Shown here: positions 22,234 to 29,823 of the stretch, piece after piece
Numbering within the stretch: the stretch's first letter is position 1
Layout: every line of letters begins with the position of its first letter
Origin: an uncultured Campylobacter sp.
GTDB lineage: Bacteria > Campylobacterota > Campylobacteria > Campylobacterales > Campylobacteraceae
Length of the DNA stretch: 64,000 bases
Assembly: GCF_963518785.1 (NCBI RefSeq)
Contig: NZ_CAUQKJ010000009.1
Coordinates: 1 to 64,000 of the forward strand
Reading direction: 5' to 3'
Program-made: the position numbers and the translations under genes
The notes under the pieces: model-generated
What the model was told of the DNA's origin: nothing
Databases searched by the model: none
What the model saw: only the letters and a program-made list of their open reading frames with translations

Positions 22234-22828
22234 CCTAAACGAGATCGGCATCATAAGCGAAACAAGCGGAGATCGCGCGAGGGTTGCGATCGGCGATATG
22301 GTCACCGACTTCTTGCCCGTATTCCAGCCCCTCGCCAATTCCTTTGCCGTAAGCTTTGCACCGATCCGCGTGGGCGAGCAGGTATTGGTGCTGCCGGTGC
22401 GAGGCGAGCTCAATGCAGGCGTGATCCTACGCGGTATCTATCAGACCGCCCATCGGGCGAGCGCGACCGATACGAAGATCCACGTCGCTTTTGAAGACGG
22501 CGTAAGGATGAGCTACGACACCGCAAGCTCCAGTCTTGAAATTTCGGCGCCGAAGCAGATCGCTATCGCCTGCGAAAACGCAAGCTTGACCGCAAAATCG
22601 GTGAATGTGAAAGCGGACGATACTACCGTGCAAAGCGGAAATATCAAGCTTTTGGGAAATACGGTCATTCAAGGATCAATCTCGACCGCGGGAAGCGGCG
22701 GAGGAAGCGGAAACTTTGCGATCAATGGAGATCTCAATATCATAGGCTCGCTCAAGGCAAGCGGCGACATCAGCGACGGCAGGGGCTCGCTTTCGAGCCA
22801 TACCAACGGCGGAGTAGCGAGGGATTGA
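22223..22828 (+). CDS. Baseplate assembly protein V (P2 gpV-like spike)
   Basis: Central tail spike protein, 201 residues (P2 gpV 211). The N-terminal OB-fold has IGIISETSGDRARVAIGDM and RVGEQVLVLPVRGELNAGVILRG (shown in parts). The C-terminal half is a repetitive beta-helix (ISAPKQIAIACENASL, NVKADDTTVQSGN, INGDLNIIGSLKASGD) expected for the membrane-piercing spike. First gene of the baseplate set V-W-J-I in P2 order. Confidence 0.88.
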   Translation: MSNNLNEIGIISETSGDRARVAIGDMVTDFLPVFQPLANSFAVSFAPIRVGEQVLVLPVRGELNAGVILRGIYQTAHRASATDTKIHVAFEDGVRMSYDTASSSLEISAPKQIAIACENASLTAKSVNVKADDTTVQSGNIKLLGNTVIQGSISTAGSGGGSGNFAINGDLNIIGSLKASGDISDGRGSLSSHTNGGVARD

Positions 22829-22829
22829 G

Positions 22830-23117
22830 ATGGGTAAATACTTAATAAGCGTAGAAGATAGCATAAAAGATATTCTAAGCACTCCTATCGGCTCGCGCGT
22901 GATGCTGCCCGAATATGGCAGCCGCCTTTTTGAGCTGATCGATAGGCGGGTCAATGATGAGTTTCGCGCCGATTTGAGCTATTTCGTCATCGAAGCGGTG
23001 CAGCGCTGGGAAAAGCGGGTGCAGATCGACGAAGTGAAGCTCATAAGCTTCAAAGATCACAAGCTCAGCTTTAAAATTGTGCTAACAAACGGCAAAGAGA
23101 TCGGAGTAGAGATATGA
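22830..23117 (+). CDS. Baseplate wedge protein W (gp25-like)
   Basis: A 95-residue gpW/T4 gp25 homologue that starts sheath polymerisation. The conserved core is present: SIKDILSTPIGSRVMLPEYG followed by SRLFELID, with the family's Ile-Leu-x-T-x-x-G-x-R motif. The ATG directly follows the gpV stop; the stop overlaps the gpJ start (ATGA). Confidence 0.9.
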   Translation: MGKYLISVEDSIKDILSTPIGSRVMLPEYGSRLFELIDRRVNDEFRADLSYFVIEAVQRWEKRVQIDEVKLISFKDHKLSFKIVLTNGKEIGVEI

Positions 23118-24199
23118 GTTTTCTTAAAAATTTACCCTATCCGAACGTTATCGAACAGTTGAGCTACGATGAAATTTTAAAAGCCGTTAAAAGTCTCTTT
23201 AAAGGCTCTTTAAATGACGATGAAATTTCGCTTCTTGAGAGCGATCGCTTTTCAGCCTTGCTTGAGACGCTCGCATATCGTGAGCTTCTTTTGCGCGCCC
23301 GTATCAATAGCGCCGTAAAATCTATGCTGCTGCCTTTTGCACAAGGAGCCGATCTGGATAATATCGTTGCGATGTACGGCATAGAACGCAAAAAGGGCGA
23401 AAAGCCCGTAGCGGAGGTGGAATTCGCCCTAAGCATGGCGCGCGATTCGGACGCGCTCATTCCAAAAGGTACTATCTTGCGAGCGGATTCCGGTGAACTT
23501 GCCGTGATCAAAGACGACATCACGATCGCAGCGGGGCAGCTAAAGGGTGCGGGCCATAGCGTATTGCAGACCTTCGTCAAGCAAAGCGATCTAAAATGCG
23601 AGCTCATCCAAACGCCTTTTTCATTCGTACTCAAGGCGCGCCAAACATCGCGCTTTGAAGGCGGCGCGGATGAGGAGAGCGACGAGAGGCTGCGCGATCG
23701 CGCCGTGCTTTCGCTGGAGCGATTTTCTACGGCAGGAAGTAGGAAAGCCTATATCTATCACGCGCTAAGTGCAAATGCTAAGGTTGAGGAAGTAAGCGCG
23801 ATAAACGGAGGACCCGGCATCGTGAAGCTCTATCTCAAAACTACCGATATGAGCGAAGAAACAAGAGTGAGCGTGCAAAGCTATCTAGGGGGCGAGCGGG
23901 TGCGACCGCTTTGCGACACCGTAGTCGTAGAGAATGCCAAAGTCATAAACGCCGTCATCAAAGCCGAGCTTGAGCTAAAAGATATGCTTTTGCAAGCTAG
24001 TATTCAACGCGAAATCGAGGCGAGCAGGACCAGTCTAAGCCTCGGCGAGGATCTAAATTTAAGCTATATCTATTCTACTCTGCACCGCGAGGGAGTGTAT
24101 CGAGTAAATCTTAAACAGCCCGTCGCCGATATAAAAGCGGATGTGGATAGCTTTGTGAAAATCAAATTTGAGCTGAGTTTTGCAAAGGCTAATCTATGA
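23114..24199 (+). CDS. Baseplate J-like protein (P2 gpJ)
   Basis: Baseplate wedge protein of 361 residues. Typical motifs are ARINSAVKSMLLPFAQGADL with DNIVAMYG, the EFALSMARDSDALIPKGT segment and ADEESDERLRDRAVLSLERF, then GSRKAYIYHALSAN. It works with gpW and gpI in building the baseplate. It is tightly packed, overlapping both neighbours by 4 bases. Confidence 0.9.
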   Translation: MSFLKNLPYPNVIEQLSYDEILKAVKSLFKGSLNDDEISLLESDRFSALLETLAYRELLLRARINSAVKSMLLPFAQGADLDNIVAMYGIERKKGEKPVAEVEFALSMARDSDALIPKGTILRADSGELAVIKDDITIAAGQLKGAGHSVLQTFVKQSDLKCELIQTPFSFVLKARQTSRFEGGADEESDERLRDRAVLSLERFSTAGSRKAYIYHALSANAKVEEVSAINGGPGIVKLYLKTTDMSEETRVSVQSYLGGERVRPLCDTVVVENAKVINAVIKAELELKDMLLQASIQREIEASRTSLSLGEDLNLSYIYSTLHREGVYRVNLKQPVADIKADVDSFVKIKFELSFAKANL

Positions 24200-24750
24200 G
24201 TATCCTACCGAGCGGAAAGCCAAAATTTGACAAGAAGCTTGACGATCTTTTTGGCTTCAGCCTTGCAAGGCTTGATATAGGCGTGATAAATATCCTGGCG
24301 GATAGCTGCCCCGCTTCGCTTCTTGCGATTTTGGCAGATAGCCTGGATGTGAACATAGACGGGCTTAATGAAACCGGTGCGCGGCTACTCATCAAAGAGG
24401 CTTTTAAAATTCATTATTACTCGGGCACCTTCTATGCGGTCAAAAAGGCGGTGAATGCGATCGATAGCGGAGCGATCATAGTAGAGGGAAATTTAGGACA
24501 GAAATATGACGGCTCTATAAAACATGATAGAAGCAGATTTTACGGCTCAAACTCACATTGGGCCGAATATAGCATCATTAGCAGCGTTCCGCTCTCAAAG
24601 AACAAAGCGGCGGCTATAGCGACCGCGGCAAAAGCGGCGGCGCCCGCAAGGTGCGTGCTAGCTCTGATCGAGCATTCAACAAATCAGATCAAGCACGACG
24701 GGCAAATCAGGTACAATGACCAATTTAATTACGGAGCATACAATGGCTAA
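24196..24750 (+). CDS. Phage tail protein I (P2 gpI)
   Basis: Baseplate protein, 184 residues (P2 gpI 176). The N-terminus LPSGKPKFDKKLDDLFGFSL is followed by the family motif ILADSCPASLLAILADSLDV and LLIKEAFKIHYYSGT. It ends four residues into the tail-fibre gene in another frame. The order V-W-J-I-fibre-assembly is exactly that of P2. Confidence 0.88.
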   Translation: MSILPSGKPKFDKKLDDLFGFSLARLDIGVINILADSCPASLLAILADSLDVNIDGLNETGARLLIKEAFKIHYYSGTFYAVKKAVNAIDSGAIIVEGNLGQKYDGSIKHDRSRFYGSNSHWAEYSIISSVPLSKNKAAAIATAAKAAAPARCVLALIEHSTNQIKHDGQIRYNDQFNYGAYNG

Positions 24751-26008
24751 TATCAAAGAAGAAAAAACCTGGGAAGAAGGGATTTACCAACTCGAAGTCA
24801 CCGACCCCGTAGTGGGCGGAATAGACGGAATTTCGAATAAGCAAGCCAAGCAGCTGGCGAACCGTACGAGCTATCTCAAGAAGCAAGTCGAGGATAATAA
24901 GTCCGGCGCGGATCTCGCGCTTGCGACAAAGCGCGACGTAGACGATAGCTACTCAAAAACCGAGGTGGATAAAAAGTTTACCTCTGTGGGTACGACTATC
25001 GCGGAAAAGCTCGACAAAGAGGGAACCGCCGCAGATAGCGCAAAACTCGGCGGGCTAGCCGCCGATAAATATGCCCTCAAATCCGAGGCTAGCGACGGGC
25101 TGAAGATCGGCTCCTATCTGCTTTGGTCTAGCGATCGAACCACCCCGGCGGGCTTTCTTCCGTGCGACGGTAGACGGCTTGTAAAGAGCGAGTATATCGA
25201 GCTTTTCAACGTCATCGGCTATACCTATGGCGGCAACGGCGAGCACTTCAATCTGCCGAAATTCAACGACGGCAAATTCATTCGCGGCACAGGCGGCAAT
25301 GCGGCGAGCCTCGGCATAGCGCAAGGAGATGCAATACGAAATATTACCGGAGGGTTTGGCGATATTTCGGGAGTATATGGAGAATTTCACAACCCTACCG
25401 GAGCCTTTACGAACAATCAGCCTCGAAAAAAATATACTTCAGGGGGCTGGACGGAAGATAATAAAGGAATGGGCTTTGACGCATCAAAACAAGTGCCCGT
25501 AGCCCCCGAAAATCGCCCCTACAATATGAGCGTGATCATACTCATTAAGGTGAAAAACGTATTTGAGGCCACAAACATAGACAAATCCCCGTATGCCACC
25601 GAAACAAAGGCCGGTATCGTAAAACTCAAAAATTCCATCACAGGGAATTTAAGCGATACGGCGGTATCGGAAAAAGCGGTATCCGATGCATTTTCTACAG
25701 GCTTTTTAAGCTCAAAACAACAAAACGGCTACACAAAGTTACTAAACGGCATAATGCTGCAGTGGGGCAGGGTAAAAGACCTTGAACAAGACGCTAGAAA
25801 AAATCTAACATTTCCAATATCATTTCCTAACGCTTGCCTAAATGCTAGCGCTACTTATATTGCGGATTCTTCTTTTAGTCAAGCAGGAGGGGTAATGTAT
25901 GTAGCAAATATTACGAAAACCGGTATGACTATAGAGTACCAAACGGTAGATAACGATGCAAGTAATTTTCCAAAAAGAGATGCTTTCTGGTTTGCAATAG
26001 GATATTAA
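24743..26008 (+). CDS. Tail fibre protein with collar domain and gp53-like tip
   Basis: Receptor-binding fibre of about 421 residues from the ATG at 24743, which has ACGGAG upstream and begins inside the end of gpI. An N-terminal helical/coiled part is followed by a tail-collar domain at about 130-190 (GFLPCDGRRLVKSEYIELF, then GEHFNLPKFNDGKFIRG). A second short hinge (YATETKAGIVKLKNS) is like those in tail-fibre repeats. The C-terminal domain GIMLQWGRVKDLEQ ... FWFAIGY is typical of gp53-like fibre ends. The target is probably a surface glycan. No inversion system or repeats for host switching were seen nearby. Confidence 0.85.
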   Translation: MANIKEEKTWEEGIYQLEVTDPVVGGIDGISNKQAKQLANRTSYLKKQVEDNKSGADLALATKRDVDDSYSKTEVDKKFTSVGTTIAEKLDKEGTAADSAKLGGLAADKYALKSEASDGLKIGSYLLWSSDRTTPAGFLPCDGRRLVKSEYIELFNVIGYTYGGNGEHFNLPKFNDGKFIRGTGGNAASLGIAQGDAIRNITGGFGDISGVYGEFHNPTGAFTNNQPRKKYTSGGWTEDNKGMGFDASKQVPVAPENRPYNMSVIILIKVKNVFEATNIDKSPYATETKAGIVKLKNSITGNLSDTAVSEKAVSDAFSTGFLSSKQQNGYTKLLNGIMLQWGRVKDLEQDARKNLTFPISFPNACLNASATYIADSSFSQAGGVMYVANITKTGMTIEYQTVDNDASNFPKRDAFWFAIGY

Positions 26009-26019
26009 AAGGAGAGAGA

Positions 26020-26565
26020 ATGAAATATGTACATTATGACGGAAATTCAAAAATTCTAGGATACTACGATAGCGAAATACACGAAAACATACCTACTCCT
26101 AACGTAGATATAAGCGAGGAGCAATGGGCAAAAGCTCTTGATATTGGCGCTACCCATATCAACCCGAAAACGCGCGAACCGAGCATCAAAATAGAGGAGC
26201 CCGATATAAGCGAATTGAAACAAGCCAAACTCAATGAGCTCACAGCATGGGTAAACGCAATGGGCGAGAGCTGCAAGGTTGAGATCAAAGACTTTGGAGC
26301 CGTCAACGGCGGCTATAAATATCTGCTCAACATTGAGGCGATGATCGATATATTTGATAGCCTCGAGGTGCGGGGTTTTAGGATGTATGACAATACGATG
26401 AAAAAGATAAACGGGCAAGAGGATCTCAAAAAGATCAAGCGTGCCATTCAGATTGCCGGACAGAAACTGCACGTGCTGAAATGGGGCTATGAAACCGCAA
26501 TCGAGAAGGCAAAAACCTCAAAGGCGCTTGAGGCTATCAAATTTGCAGACACAATAGAAGTATAG
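26020..26565 (+). CDS. Tail fibre assembly-like protein (DUF4376 domain)
   Basis: A 181-residue protein following the fibre gene. The N-terminal 60 residues (HYDGNSKILGYYDSEIHENI) resemble fibre-associated proteins. From about 70 the DUF4376 pattern is visible: LKQAKLNELTAWVNAMGESC, then a GGYKYLLNIEAM and MYDNTMKKI helix region. Such proteins are common behind phage fibre genes and may act as fibre chaperones. Ribosome binding site AAAGGAGAGAG is excellent. Confidence 0.75.
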   Translation: MKYVHYDGNSKILGYYDSEIHENIPTPNVDISEEQWAKALDIGATHINPKTREPSIKIEEPDISELKQAKLNELTAWVNAMGESCKVEIKDFGAVNGGYKYLLNIEAMIDIFDSLEVRGFRMYDNTMKKINGQEDLKKIKRAIQIAGQKLHVLKWGYETAIEKAKTSKALEAIKFADTIEV

Positions 26566-26574
26566 GAGGATTTT

Positions 26575-26832
26575 ATGGGATGTTTTATACTATTTTTGAC
26601 GAGCTTTATTTTAGGGATTTTGGCTTGTCCTATCGTTATATTCCTACGTGCTAGAAAGTGCGATCAATGGGATCATTCCAATATGATGAATATCCTCCGG
26701 GTGATCGCACACCTTGCGACGCACCCTGATGACTTTGCAAAATTTCAATACTCCGACGGCTCAAAGCCCTTTTGGTATCTAGGCGGCGATGAATTCGCAG
26801 ACATAGTCAAAAGTCGCCCAAAGGAGCGATGA
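26575..26832 (+). CDS. Small membrane protein, hypothetical
   Basis: An 85-residue protein with one N-terminal hydrophobic helix (about 2-22) and a cytoplasmic-looking tail rich in aromatic and charged residues (WDHSNMMNILRVIAHLATHP). No family was recognised. It sits in a pair with the next membrane-protein gene, between the fibre and sheath modules, a common spot for accessory genes. Confidence 0.6.
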   Translation: MGCFILFLTSFILGILACPIVIFLRARKCDQWDHSNMMNILRVIAHLATHPDDFAKFQYSDGSKPFWYLGGDEFADIVKSRPKER

Positions 26833-27368
26833 TGTTTTGGATACTCAATAGGCTACGCGGACAATACGGCTATTTTGCAAAAGCGAATGCCTTGGTAGTC
26901 GCGCTGCTGATTTTCGCCTTTTTAGGGAATTTCTACCTTGCGATCATCTGCGGGCTTGGCTACCTCGCAGGAGAGGCCAAAGGCTGGGGCGTATGGGTCG
27001 GCGCACTCATCACGCATAGCGGATTCAAAGATGAGCGCGAAAATAGGCTCATCGAGCGCGTCGCCGCTAGGCTTTTCGAGCCCAAAACTCATTGGCTGGT
27101 GTATTGCAGGCTTTGCCTCTTTCTGCGCGGGCTACTTTGGTGGCTGCCGGTATTCGTGCCGCTAGCCTTTGCGGGTATTTATGGCGCGCCGCTTCTGGCC
27201 GCAGCTCTTGCGGTAGGTTTTCCGCTTGCTTGCGAGCTAGGATACCGCACAAAATGGACGCTGCGATTTCGAGCTTTTGAAGCGAGCGATGCGTGGGGCA
27301 GGCAGGAAGTGTTTTATGGAGCTATACAGGATTTGGCGTTTTTGATTTTGTTTCTATGGGGGCGTTAA
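26832..27368 (+). CDS. Hypothetical integral membrane protein
   Basis: A 178-residue protein with about four to five hydrophobic segments and an Arg-rich loop (HSGFKDERENRLIERVAARL). The second of two adjacent ATG codons is preferred because it stands 5 bases from AAGGAG; the first would be only 2 bases away. Paired with the upstream gene. It might be a superinfection-exclusion protein; nothing in the sequence decides this. Confidence 0.65.
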   Translation: MFWILNRLRGQYGYFAKANALVVALLIFAFLGNFYLAIICGLGYLAGEAKGWGVWVGALITHSGFKDERENRLIERVAARLFEPKTHWLVYCRLCLFLRGLLWWLPVFVPLAFAGIYGAPLLAAALAVGFPLACELGYRTKWTLRFRAFEASDAWGRQEVFYGAIQDLAFLILFLWGR

Positions 27369-27372
27369 TTTT

Positions 27373-27481
27373 GTGCGCTTTCGCGCACACTCATAAGGGG
27401 GCGGCGCTCAGAGTTGCGAGGTCCGCCCGCCCCCTTAAAATCCCCCACCCGGACGACGCTAGAGGTGCGGACTACGTCCGC
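27373..27481 (+). other. Cluster of three GC-rich hairpins before the tail sheath gene
   Basis: Three inverted repeats lie within 110 bases. GTGCGC-TTTC-GCGCAC is at 27373-27388. TAAGGGGGCGG pairs with CCGCCCCCTTA (27394-27404 / 27427-27437, 22-base loop). GCGGAC-TAC-GTCCGC is at 27467-27481 and is followed by TTAAATTTT. The last could be a terminator. Together they make a structured leader or operon boundary. Confidence 0.55.
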
Positions 27482-27517
27482 GTTAAATTTTAAAATTATT
27501 TTAAAGGAGTAAGGAAT

Positions 27518-28681
27518 ATGGCTGCAAAATTTGGAGTAAACATAACCGTTTCGGCAGAGGCGGCGCGACCGATAAGTGTAGAGAGTACTACGCCCATCGG
27601 GATCGCAGGATATGAAGAGGTGCTGGGAAACGGCCTACATTTTTACATGACGACAGACAAGGCGATCACTGCGATCGAAGAGATCTACGCCGCCAAAAAG
27701 AAAGCAAGCGAGGAGTTTAAAAAAGGTTCGATCTATCGCGCACTGAAAGCCATCAGCGATCAAAGCGTGCAAACGCAAATTATCTTATCGGTATTTACCC
27801 GTACCGATAATAATGACGATAGCGACGATATCACGGCTTGCAAGGCCGCGATAGAAGCTTTCAAGAATGCAAAGTCTGCCACCGGCTATCGTCCAAATTT
27901 GCTAATCGCTCCCGAATGTAGCGGCGAGGACGCAATCAAAGCAGCACTCGAAGCTATGGCCACAAGGCTCAAAGCCACCGGTATCGTCGATCTCAAGGCA
28001 AGCGCCGCAAATGAGGCTATCGCAAAAATGAAAGATTTTGGCACGGCACGGCTGATTGCGGCATATCCCTATGTCAAAATTTGGGATGATGAAACAAATG
28101 GCTACGTTATGAGCCCGCAAAGCGCTCGTATCGCCGGAATGATCGCCTATGTAGACGGTCTTAGCGAATTCGGATATTCCGATAGCTATTCCAACAGGGT
28201 GATGGGCGGTATCGTCGGCACGGCGATAGACGTGGATTTCGAACCGGGAGAGACCTGCACGGCAGATGAGCTTAGAGCGGCGCATATCAGCACGATCATT
28301 CGCGAGCAAGGCTTCAGGGCTTGGGGCGGAGAGACTAGTGACGTCGATAGCATTTGGCAGGATCTTGCCAGGGGAAGGATTTTTGATCGTATCTCGCAGG
28401 CTTGCCAAAAAGGAGTATTTTTCGCGATAGATCGCAAAGCCGATCAACTCTATCACGCAAAAAGAAGCGTAGATGAGCTACTACGGGCTCTCGTAGGAGC
28501 TAGAGTACTGCTAGGATATGAACTTAGCTGGAGCGCGAAAAATACCCTTGCAAACATTACGGCAGGGAAATTTTACCTTGACGTCAGAATGCAGAACAAT
28601 CCGATAGTTAAGCAATTGACATTAGATTTTATCTATGTCGATTCTTATGGCAAAGTATTAATGGATTCGCTCAGTAGGTAG
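27518..28681 (+). CDS. Tail sheath protein (P2 gpFI)
   Basis: Contractile sheath subunit of 387 residues (P2 FI 396). Recognised by GVNITVSAEAARPISVESTT and PIGIAGYEE at the N-terminus, RPNLLIAPECS in the middle, AAYPYVKIWD, and the C-terminal EQGFRAWGGETSD plus DVRMQNNPIVKQLTLDFIYVD. Ribosome binding site AAAGGAG precedes the ATG. Confirms a myovirus particle. Confidence 0.92.
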   Translation: MAAKFGVNITVSAEAARPISVESTTPIGIAGYEEVLGNGLHFYMTTDKAITAIEEIYAAKKKASEEFKKGSIYRALKAISDQSVQTQIILSVFTRTDNNDDSDDITACKAAIEAFKNAKSATGYRPNLLIAPECSGEDAIKAALEAMATRLKATGIVDLKASAANEAIAKMKDFGTARLIAAYPYVKIWDDETNGYVMSPQSARIAGMIAYVDGLSEFGYSDSYSNRVMGGIVGTAIDVDFEPGETCTADELRAAHISTIIREQGFRAWGGETSDVDSIWQDLARGRIFDRISQACQKGVFFAIDRKADQLYHAKRSVDELLRALVGARVLLGYELSWSAKNTLANITAGKFYLDVRMQNNPIVKQLTLDFIYVDSYGKVLMDSLSR

Positions 28682-28714
28682 AGAGACGGAGAATTTTAAA
28701 ACAAGGAGAAAAGC

Positions 28715-29224
28715 ATGAAAAGAATTATCCCTCAAGCGGTGCAAGAATGCAACGTATTCATCAACGGTCAGGGCTACCTGGGCGTTACAAAAACGCTCAA
28801 ACTTCCTACTATGGAGTTTGAGACGATAGAGGCCAAAGGTGCGCTTAGCGCAAATTATAGCAGCGGAATTTTAGCCGCTACCGAGGTAAGCTTTACGATC
28901 CGCATAGCAGATAGAAACACTTGGCTTGCTATGGGTCTGAATGCCTTTAGCTCGCGCGTGCCGTTTCTTTTCACCGCCTCGATCTATCAAGCATCAGGCG
29001 AGCCGAAGCCGTTTAGCGCAGCTTTTACGGGTGATATTACAAAAATTGAATTTGCAGACTTTGAAAGCGGCGCCGAGATGGAAGTTACTATCACGCTTCA
29101 AGCGCACTTTGTCGATATCAATATAGACAAGACGCCGATGGTACTCAAAGATGCCGAAAATATGATCCTAATGATCGGCGGGGTGGATTATATGGCGAAA
29201 GTCAGATCAAATTTAGGAGAGTAA
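28715..29224 (+). CDS. Major tail tube protein (P2 gpFII)
   Basis: Inner tube subunit, 169 residues (P2 FII 172). The N-terminus has VQECNVFINGQGYLGVTK and LPTMEFETIEAKGALS, typical of this family, and the C-terminus VDINIDKTPMVLKDAENMI. Follows the sheath gene as in P2. Confidence 0.9.
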   Translation: MKRIIPQAVQECNVFINGQGYLGVTKTLKLPTMEFETIEAKGALSANYSSGILAATEVSFTIRIADRNTWLAMGLNAFSSRVPFLFTASIYQASGEPKPFSAAFTGDITKIEFADFESGAEMEVTITLQAHFVDINIDKTPMVLKDAENMILMIGGVDYMAKVRSNLGE

Positions 29225-29227
29225 AAA

Positions 29228-29452
29228 ATGAGAAATATCAAAGTGAATTTGCCGATTTGCGGCGAAGAGGTAGAGGTTTTTGCGCCGAGCGTCAAGGCGT
29301 TTAAGGCGGTTTCAAATGAAAAAACCGAGATCGAGCAAAGCATAAAACTCTGCGCTGCTTGCGCAAATAAGACGCCTTCGTGGATCGAAGAACTGGATAT
29401 TGCGGATTTTAATACCCTGCAAAAGGCAGTACAGGGTTTTTTGGACGTTTAG
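29228..29452 (+). CDS. Tail assembly chaperone gpE (short form)
   Basis: A 74-residue protein (P2 gpE 91) that with its frameshifted form gpE' aids assembly on the tape measure. NLPICGEEVEVFAPSVKAFK and NTLQKAVQGFL fit the gpE pattern. Its last codons contain the slippery heptamer TTTTTTG, 7 bases before the stop. Confidence 0.85.
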   Translation: MRNIKVNLPICGEEVEVFAPSVKAFKAVSNEKTEIEQSIKLCAACANKTPSWIEELDIADFNTLQKAVQGFLDV

Positions 29453-29604
29453 CAGCGCCTGACAATGAAAACATCGCGCTGCTAGGCTACGTACTGCATT
29501 TTGGCCATCGCGAAATTTTGGATATGGATGTGCTGGATTTTAGTGAATTTGTATCTATAAGTATTAAAATTTTAAAAGCACAAAACGGAACGCTCAAAGC
29601 CTAA
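29228..29604 (+). CDS. Tail assembly chaperone gpE' (predicted -1 frameshift product)
   Basis: At TTTTTTG (29437-29443) a one-base backward slip turns ...GFLDV-stop into ...GF-F/L-GRLAAPDNENIALLGYVLHF and onward to a TAA at 29602-29604, giving about 125 residues. The extension is coding-like throughout and ends just before the tape measure region. P2 makes gpE+E' by the same slip at the same heptamer. The coding region is therefore join(29228..29443,29443..29604). Confidence 0.85.
29437..29443 (+). promoter_or_regulatory. Programmed -1 ribosomal frameshift site (T TTT TTG)
   Basis: The heptamer is in the correct phase (GGT TTT TTG in frame 0), as in P2 gene E. GACGTTTAG, with the 0-frame stop, follows directly. 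Confidence 0.85.
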
Positions 29605-29773
29605 ATAGGCGCTTAAGCGTCTTGTGAAGCGGATCTAAAAATAGCATGACTAGCGGCACTACGACAAAAACCACTAAAATAGGGTTGAGCTCTAGCCCGA
29701 AAATCACGCTGAAGATAAGCACGGCAGCCGTTATGAAACAGCTATAAATATCTACTAATCTTGAATAGTTCAT
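29594..29773 (-). CDS. Antisense-strand small membrane protein
   Basis: A 59-residue frame on the minus strand, opposite to all surrounding tail genes: MNYSRLVDIYSCFITAAVL and on, with two hydrophobic helices (about 10-28 and 31-48) and a basic C-terminus (HKTLKRLFRL). It fills the gap between gpE' and the tape measure, where the plus strand is not coding. TTAGAAT just upstream of its ATG could be a -10; no ribosome binding site is seen. Possibly a lysogenically expressed exclusion protein; unrecognised family. Confidence 0.55.
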   Translation of the reverse strand: MNYSRLVDIYSCFITAAVLIFSVIFGLELNPILVVFVVVPLVMLFLDPLHKTLKRLFRL

Positions 29774-29823
29774 AGCTGTATTCTAACATAAATTTTAAAA
29801 TTTGCAGCAGGAAAGGAGGTAAA

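Noticed and set aside
24716..24742. Upstream start for the tail fibre gene
   Set aside because: It would add nine residues inside gpI; the ATG at 24743 has a better ribosome binding site and starts a normal fibre N-terminus.
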